Source of the DNA: Haloarcula rubra
GTDB taxonomy: Archaea > Halobacteriota > Halobacteria > Halobacteriales > Haloarculaceae
DNA length: 64,000 nt
Reading direction: 5' to 3'
Assembly (NCBI RefSeq): GCF_019599465.1
Contig: NZ_RKLR01000008.1
Coordinates: 1 to 64,000, forward strand
Positions 59,372-64,000 of the stretch are shown in pieces. Every line of letters begins with the position of its first letter. The first letter of the stretch is position 1. The position numbers and the translations under genes are program-made. A model generated the notes under the pieces. It was not told the origin of the DNA, searched no databases, and worked only from the letters and a program-made list of their open reading frames with translations.

Positions 59372-59592
59372 TTACAAGGACTAACGCATTTTTCTGTGAA
59401 ATAACTACTGTTAACTGGATTATTTCAGTTTAGGTCTCAAGGTTCTGTCCACACGCGACGAGACAAATCGCACGTTGCTGAATTCCTGACAATGACCTAT
59501 TCGCGGTTTTCAATCTGTCAGTACAGTCCTTCTACTGTCTGATGGCGAGAAAATAGGGGAACTGCTATATTATATTATAGCTTAAGACTCGT

Positions 59593-59691
59593 ATGAGCAA
59601 CAATCCCATCAAAGAATGCGTTGCTTGCGGCCGAATTTATAATTCGAAAGTCACAGAGCAGCACTGCCCGTATTGCCGAACATCAAATTAA
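59593..59691 (+). CDS. 32-residue zinc-finger microprotein
   Basis: The frame MSNNPIKECVACGRIYNSKV-TEQHCPYCRTSN carries two CxxC knuckles, which is unlikely by chance in so short a frame. TATATTATATTATAG at 59568-59582 ends only about 10 bases before the ATG; a leaderless start would expect it about 25 bases away, so the transcript may begin within the gene or use an upstream TATA. It is the only plus-strand gene in this part. Its function is unknown, perhaps a nucleic-acid or protein-binding peptide. Confidence 0.6.
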   Translation: MSNNPIKECVACGRIYNSKVTEQHCPYCRTSN

Positions 59692-59803
59692 GATATTGAG
59701 CCTTTGAGGGATTTCTTGAAAGGCGCCTTCCTACGACTGACTCAACGACAATAAAGCGAGAACAGATTCTCGAGACATTGGTCACACGGCTGCTCAAGAA
59801 ACG

Positions 59804-61903
59804 CTACCCGAACAGCCGAGACAACCGGTCACGGACACCTGTACTGGTCTTTCGGTCCGCCCCTCTGATTTGTTCGTTGGCCTCGGTGTATTGCTGAAGG
59901 ACCGCGTCGATTCCGGTGAGCGTTTCCTTGGCCGTCGGCGTGTCTTCGCGTCGGATCATCGGCCGGATGATAGCCTTGAGATGCTTCGTTGGATGATCTG
60001 GAAGACGAGCATCCTCCTCTGACAGGAGGCCTTCCGTCCGAAGCAGTTCCCGGTAGCGATGGCGTTCGCTCATCAGCTCGTCGATGGCTTGGAGGTATAC
60101 CCGGTTACTGAGCTTGACACGCTCGTTTTCCTCCTCGAGTGCGTGATAGTCAGCATACTGCTGGCTTTCCCGACGAAGTTTTCGGGCCAATATCCGGTTG
60201 TCCTCACGAGCCATGTCCAAGGCCTGCTGTGTCGGCGTCCGGCCTTCACGAGGCACACTCCAGTCGTTCGCGTGCTTTTCGGCGTCAGTCAAATGTGGGT
60301 CTGTACGCTCCCAGTCCTTTCCGGCTGCCGCCGCCGTGAGTTCCATAGCCTCCTGTGTACTCTCACGGAGCGTATCGTCGGTGTCGAGACCACGGGGAGA
60401 AGCAGGAGTGCGTCCGTGTTCGTCCTGTTCTGCTACGTACCCATTTTCGACGGAGTCCCCGGACACTGCATCGGGATTTCGGACAGGTGGGTCAGTGTGG
60501 GCTGTGGGCGAGGGAGGCTCTGGTGCCGGCGTCGCATCGCCACCAGAGGCGCTGGATGGCCCCGTGTCGGCTTTACTGTCGGCGGATGGTGAATAAGGCG
60601 CCACGCCATCTGAAGTGTCGCCAGTGCCGCCAGCGTTGCTCAGACCAGTTCCCGTGTCAGCCGTAGTGGCGTGGCCCGAAGATTTCGATGAATCGTCGAA
60701 AGGAGTCGATGCATCAGTTGTCTCGCTTTTCCCATTTGAAGATGACTCGCCGAATTTCTTCCCATCGGCGGAGGGCAATTCGTAGTAGTCGTCGACACGG
60801 AGTAGGGCCCGGGCAATAGTGACATCCCCGTATGTTGACCCCGAGCTGTAGTGACGCCGGTCCCATTTCTCTCGATACAGACCGGAATCGCGAAAGAGGG
60901 CGTCCATCTGAGCAGGGTCTTTACCCGTCCAGAAAGCCAGGTAGTGAGCCATCGCCATGTCGGCTTCAGATTGAGAGGGGTACTCGGCTTGTGGTGACCC
61001 CCACATCGAGCTATCGCCATCGTAGAGGCGCCGTCGACGACTGCCCCCCTTCGCGTCGAACATCTTGATGAGTATCTCCTCGTCCGATAGCTCAACGCCC
61101 GGCCCGGCAAGGTCGTCGAACGTTTTCGGCATGACTTCCGGAAGATACCGAGCATCGACTCGCGCCAGTGCGTCTCTCACAGCCGATGCTTCGATGGTGT
61201 CGAGGTCATCACCGTATCTGTCTCGAAGCGATTCTGACTCGTGCTGTCCGCCAGAGGCGGAAGATGAATCAGCTTCGTTTCCACCGTTTTTTGATATATT
61301 CGACGCGGCTGCAGTATCTAGACTCGTCTGTCCGTCAGAGTCGATACCACCTCGGATGAAATCTCGGTGAACGGCTTCTATGTCATCTTGACAGGTGCGT
61401 ATTTCCCGGGGTGTTCCATCGACGTGCTCACCGGTCACAGTGAAGTAGCGGTCGGAGTCATACATTTCGACCCTGCCTTTCCGATTCCCACCATCGGGAA
61501 GCTCACCACCGACGAGGATATGCACACCAGTTCCGGAGGGAGAGACTTCGGTGTAGGAGTCCAATCGATCGATGATATCTTCAGCCCATTCTTCGAGTTC
61601 ACCGGTGTCGGCATCACGGCACTTGTCGAGATCGACGCCGGTGATGGAGACATTCTCGGTAAACACAAATCCGAGGCCGTCGGAGTTGACGCGACTGTCG
61701 CCGTGGGCTGCAACTGCTTGCTCGAAATCCCGACGCTGATTCGAGTCGGTGACATCCAGATTCGGGCTGCCACTGGTCCGATACGGTTTCGTCGGGATTT
61801 TGGTAGGTTTCCCGTCTCGCTCCCCCTCTCGCCAGCAGATCCAGTTCTCGATGGGGCGGATTTCTTCGGGTATTTCCTCGTCTCTAACGTCGATTATCGG
61901 CAT
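59804..61903 (-). CDS. Prim-pol type primase (archaeo-eukaryotic primase superfamily)
   Basis: A 699-residue protein. The N-terminal prim-pol domain (about 1-190) shows IENWICWREGERDGKPTKIP, SITGVDLDKC (the catalytic D-x-D), VSPSGTGVHILVGG and SDRYFTVTGEHVDG. A second region (about 225-345) has FDAKGGSRRRRLYDGDSSMW and DALFRDSGLYREKWDRRHYS, ending GDVTIARAL, as in primase accessory domains of plasmid and virus primases. The rest is a low-complexity linker and a coiled coil with no helicase motif, so a separate helicase must act with it. ATG 61903 (MPIIDVRDEE) is chosen; the shared element lies about 50 bases before it. Confidence 0.85.
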   Translation of the reverse strand: MPIIDVRDEEIPEEIRPIENWICWREGERDGKPTKIPTKPYRTSGSPNLDVTDSNQRRDFEQAVAAHGDSRVNSDGLGFVFTENVSITGVDLDKCRDADTGELEEWAEDIIDRLDSYTEVSPSGTGVHILVGGELPDGGNRKGRVEMYDSDRYFTVTGEHVDGTPREIRTCQDDIEAVHRDFIRGGIDSDGQTSLDTAAASNISKNGGNEADSSSASGGQHESESLRDRYGDDLDTIEASAVRDALARVDARYLPEVMPKTFDDLAGPGVELSDEEILIKMFDAKGGSRRRRLYDGDSSMWGSPQAEYPSQSEADMAMAHYLAFWTGKDPAQMDALFRDSGLYREKWDRRHYSSGSTYGDVTIARALLRVDDYYELPSADGKKFGESSSNGKSETTDASTPFDDSSKSSGHATTADTGTGLSNAGGTGDTSDGVAPYSPSADSKADTGPSSASGGDATPAPEPPSPTAHTDPPVRNPDAVSGDSVENGYVAEQDEHGRTPASPRGLDTDDTLRESTQEAMELTAAAAGKDWERTDPHLTDAEKHANDWSVPREGRTPTQQALDMAREDNRILARKLRRESQQYADYHALEEENERVKLSNRVYLQAIDELMSERHRYRELLRTEGLLSEEDARLPDHPTKHLKAIIRPMIRREDTPTAKETLTGIDAVLQQYTEANEQIRGADRKTSTGVRDRLSRLFG

Positions 61904-62434
61904 GGTTTGAGTTGGTATTGTTCCGGCGCATACGCCTCCGTCACCGAGGCGTGACAAACCGGTTTCAGGGTGGATGGAACACTACGAGATGAAACCGATA
62001 GACTGCACGCGATTTCACTGCTGTATCGACTCCGTCCCCACCCAACACTATGATAAATCAATTCGGGAATGGCTAATGGAGACAGGAGAGCGCTCGATAG
62101 ACCCTCTAGGTATGCTCTCGTCGACGGGCACCACCCTAACGCCCCCTCATTTACAATATTGGTATTAGAGTGGTTCAGACCCTGTATTTCTGCATCTGCC
62201 CACTTTTCAACCACCCTTACGCCTTGCGCGGATTTTGTCGCAAACCGATTTCCAGACGCAATCGAGTTTGGAATCTGAGTGTCGAGAGACCCCCAATTAG
62301 TCTCTAAGCCATTTTGCACACTTTGTGTGTCCGTCAACAGCAGCCGGGTGTTCTCAGAGGTGGATTCGCGGTTTAGGAGCTCTCTACCTGCCGTGCGCGG
62401 AATGCGCACTTTCCGCGCGAATGGATTCACGCGG
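61904..62434. other. 531-base gap before the primase gene
   Basis: No gene is supported. It holds the primase upstream element and, at 62395-62418, a hairpin GCGCGGAA-TGCGCACT-TTCCGCGC just after the stop of the conjugation ATPase gene, which could end or process its transcript, though no T-run follows. Confidence 0.45.
61944..61963 (-). promoter_or_regulatory. Shared upstream element, copy 14
   Basis: Coding strand AACCGGTTTGTCACGCCTCG, about 51 bases before ATG 61903 of the primase gene. Confidence 0.4.
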
Positions 62435-64000
62435 TTACTCGAGTTCACGGATCAATTCCCGTCCGCCGGCGAACTCCCAGTCACTGTTTTCGCCCCAGAT
62501 TTCAGCGTTCAGATCATCGTAGGTCAGCCCCTCTCGCTTGGCAGGGAGGTCACCAATCCGCCCTGCATTCGATAGGGCTCGAACAATCTCCCAGGCGACC
62601 GAGATATTCGGCACTATCCAGACTTTGCGCTCGGCCGCAACCGCGTTGTAATCGTCGAAGTGTTTGACGATGAGATAGGGGGGACTGTTCGATATGGCCT
62701 CACCAATGAGAGCCAACCGTTCACCGTCATAAGCCGCGAGATCAGGCTTGGCAGCCCCATCGTCGATCAGCGAATATTTGCTGATGAAGTACTGATTGGT
62801 TCGGTCGTTCGCGAGCGACCGTGCTAAGGCCTCCACCAGTACCTTGTGGACGGTCTTCTCATTCACATCTCCCTGATTCTCTCCAGTAGTTACGGATGCG
62901 CCACAGGCCACCTGCCCGTCGCCGGTAACAGTGTAGTAAATCCGGCTCAGGTCTTCGTGCACCTCAAGATAGCCGAGGCCCTCCAGCTTCTCTAAATCTA
63001 TATCAGAGAACTGATTTTTGATAGCTGCCATCGAATCGAGGATGTCGAACGTGGGATGCCGACCGTTGACCGTGGTAACGACCTCGGTGAGGAACCTCCG
63101 TTCGTCAACTGACAGGGTTGTATCTATTTCTGAATCGGCATTGGGACCACCATCGGGAGATTCAGGTTTGCCCCCTGAATCGCCCTTCTGCTGATTCGGA
63201 ACGGGCTCTGAGTCTGGTTTGGTTCCGGAGGAATCAGCAGGTTTGGGGGTGGCCCTACTGCCGTTCGATTTGGTCGCGTCCAGGTCGTCGACGAGATCGT
63301 CCGTTGGTACCGGTCGAGGATGGGTGCCCCCATCGTCTTCGTCTCCGTCTGCCCGGGATTTGGAGGCCGGCCCCTTCTCGTCGCGTTTCGCAGTAGGTGA
63401 GCGCCCACCGCCAAGTGAGGTGCCGAGATTGTTCGTCGCGCCACTGTCGCCACCAGAATCTAATTTGCCGGTAGAGTGCGGAAGACCATCTGGCGTTACA
63501 GACGGACCGGATGGTTCTGCCTGCGCGTTCGAGACTTGCTGTGCCGATGGTTTCGTGTTGCTGCCCGGCAACAGACAGTAGTCATCACGAGTTCGCCGTG
63601 ACATTTCATCGGCTGCATCGCTGTACAGAATCCCATACGGCGAGACTGTCTCTTCCGTCACAGGGTCGCCCGAAGCGGTGTGGCCGGCTGGAATGTCTAC
63701 AGGGAGGAGCGTCACCAGCTCAGGAATATCGGTCATGAAGCCTGTATCGGGTAGTTGTGCGACCCACTCCCCACGCGGAAGCGACGTGATTCGGTCCACG
63801 AGCTCTTCAGACTCAATCCCTTCGTGGAAGAGGGTCATGACAAGTTCGTCGTCGACAGCCAGTTTGCCGATGAGTTTGGTGTTGATATTGCGAAGAATCT
63901 CTTTGTAGCTCGCAACGTCCAGCGCGTCGGCTTTCACCTGTTCAGCGAAGTGGACGATAACCTCCATCGCGAGTCCGAACTCTCGTCCATCTGGAATCAT
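62435..64000 (-). CDS. VirD4/HerA-like conjugation ATPase, C-terminal part (cut by right edge)
   Basis: 522 codons are visible to the right edge; the protein very probably begins beyond it. The first 100 residues seen (FGLAMEVIVHFAEQVKADAL, INTKLIGKLAVDDELVMTLF, LPRGEWVAQLPDTGFMTDIP) match the last part of the ATPase domain and the PELVTLLPVDIPAGH tail of haloarchaeal VirD4/HerA-type ATPases of conjugation. A long Ser/Gly/Asp linker (about 145-300) follows. The C-terminal domain has a helical start (VDERRFLTEVVTTVNGRHPT) and KTVHKVLVEALARSLAND...KPDLAAYDGERLALIGEAIS, shaped like a restriction-endonuclease-like core. It probably moves DNA between cells. Confidence 0.7.
   Translation of the reverse strand: MIPDGREFGLAMEVIVHFAEQVKADALDVASYKEILRNINTKLIGKLAVDDELVMTLFHEGIESEELVDRITSLPRGEWVAQLPDTGFMTDIPELVTLLPVDIPAGHTASGDPVTEETVSPYGILYSDAADEMSRRTRDDYCLLPGSNTKPSAQQVSNAQAEPSGPSVTPDGLPHSTGKLDSGGDSGATNNLGTSLGGGRSPTAKRDEKGPASKSRADGDEDDGGTHPRPVPTDDLVDDLDATKSNGSRATPKPADSSGTKPDSEPVPNQQKGDSGGKPESPDGGPNADSEIDTTLSVDERRFLTEVVTTVNGRHPTFDILDSMAAIKNQFSDIDLEKLEGLGYLEVHEDLSRIYYTVTGDGQVACGASVTTGENQGDVNEKTVHKVLVEALARSLANDRTNQYFISKYSLIDDGAAKPDLAAYDGERLALIGEAISNSPPYLIVKHFDDYNAVAAERKVWIVPNISVAWEIVRALSNAGRIGDLPAKREGLTYDDLNAEIWGENSDWEFAGGRELIRELE

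Noticed and set aside
62279-62575. A 98-codon plus frame near the end of the conjugation ATPase gene
   Set aside because: Half of it is the antisense of that gene and it has no recognisable domain.

Overview
The window reads as haloarchaeal DNA. The proteins are acidic, many belong to families known mainly from Halobacteria (DUF63, DUF420, DUF555, NikR/NicO, FilR1-type regulators), signal peptides are of Tat type, and replication and transcription genes are archaeal (Orc1/Cdc6, PCNA, RPA, TFB). The right part looks like the core of a large plasmid or plasmid-derived integrated element. Genus cannot be told from the sequence.

Left part (1-24.3 kb) is an accessory region of ordinary haloarchaeal genes. 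It holds a transglutaminase-like membrane protein (cut by the left edge), a CDF metal transporter, a DUF420 protein, an ICMT-like methyltransferase, a GNAT acetyltransferase, a broken DUF63 gene, a thiosulfate sulfurtransferase, an NAD(P)-binding protein, a Mrp/NuoL-type antiporter subunit, a frameshifted NicO nickel transporter divergent from an intact NikR-like regulator, a Zn/Cd-type P1B ATPase, and several winged-helix regulators. A Tat-secreted three-gene cluster lies between two copies (one a fragment) of one IS4-type element. Several genes here are decayed.

Right part (24.4-64 kb) is visibly less G+C-rich and is built like a replicon. It contains a tyrosine recombinase beside a perfect 14-bp inverted repeat, a ParA ATPase with a small DNA-binding-like partner behind an iteron-like region, and an Orc1/Cdc6 gene behind four origin-box-like repeats. 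Beyond these lie a PCNA with a long acidic N-terminus, a TFB, three OB-fold proteins (one fused to a TFIIS-like zinc ribbon, one an RPA-RPAP fusion), a prim-pol primase and the C-terminal part of a VirD4/HerA-like conjugation ATPase. Between ParA and Orc is a long minus-strand array: a TGT/DpdA-like TIM-barrel protein, small unknown proteins, a SAM-binding protein related to N6 DNA methylases but without the catalytic NPPY, a SWIM zinc-finger protein, a large VWA protein with an N-terminal HELLH motif, and a CobS/MoxR-like AAA+ ATPase with altered Walker motifs. Two probable toxin-antitoxin pairs are also present.

The main unifying signal is a short element (coding-strand consensus about TTTGTnnCCCCC, or TTTATTTTCnCCC) in front of at least a dozen minus-strand genes between 29.6 and 62 kb, including those for TFB, PCNA, OB-TFIIS, RPA, primase, VWA, AAA+ and SWIM. 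I infer a replicon-specific regulon, perhaps read by the replicon's own TFB. The function of the AAA+/VWA/SWIM/methylase-like array is unknown and it is the best candidate for an undescribed system.
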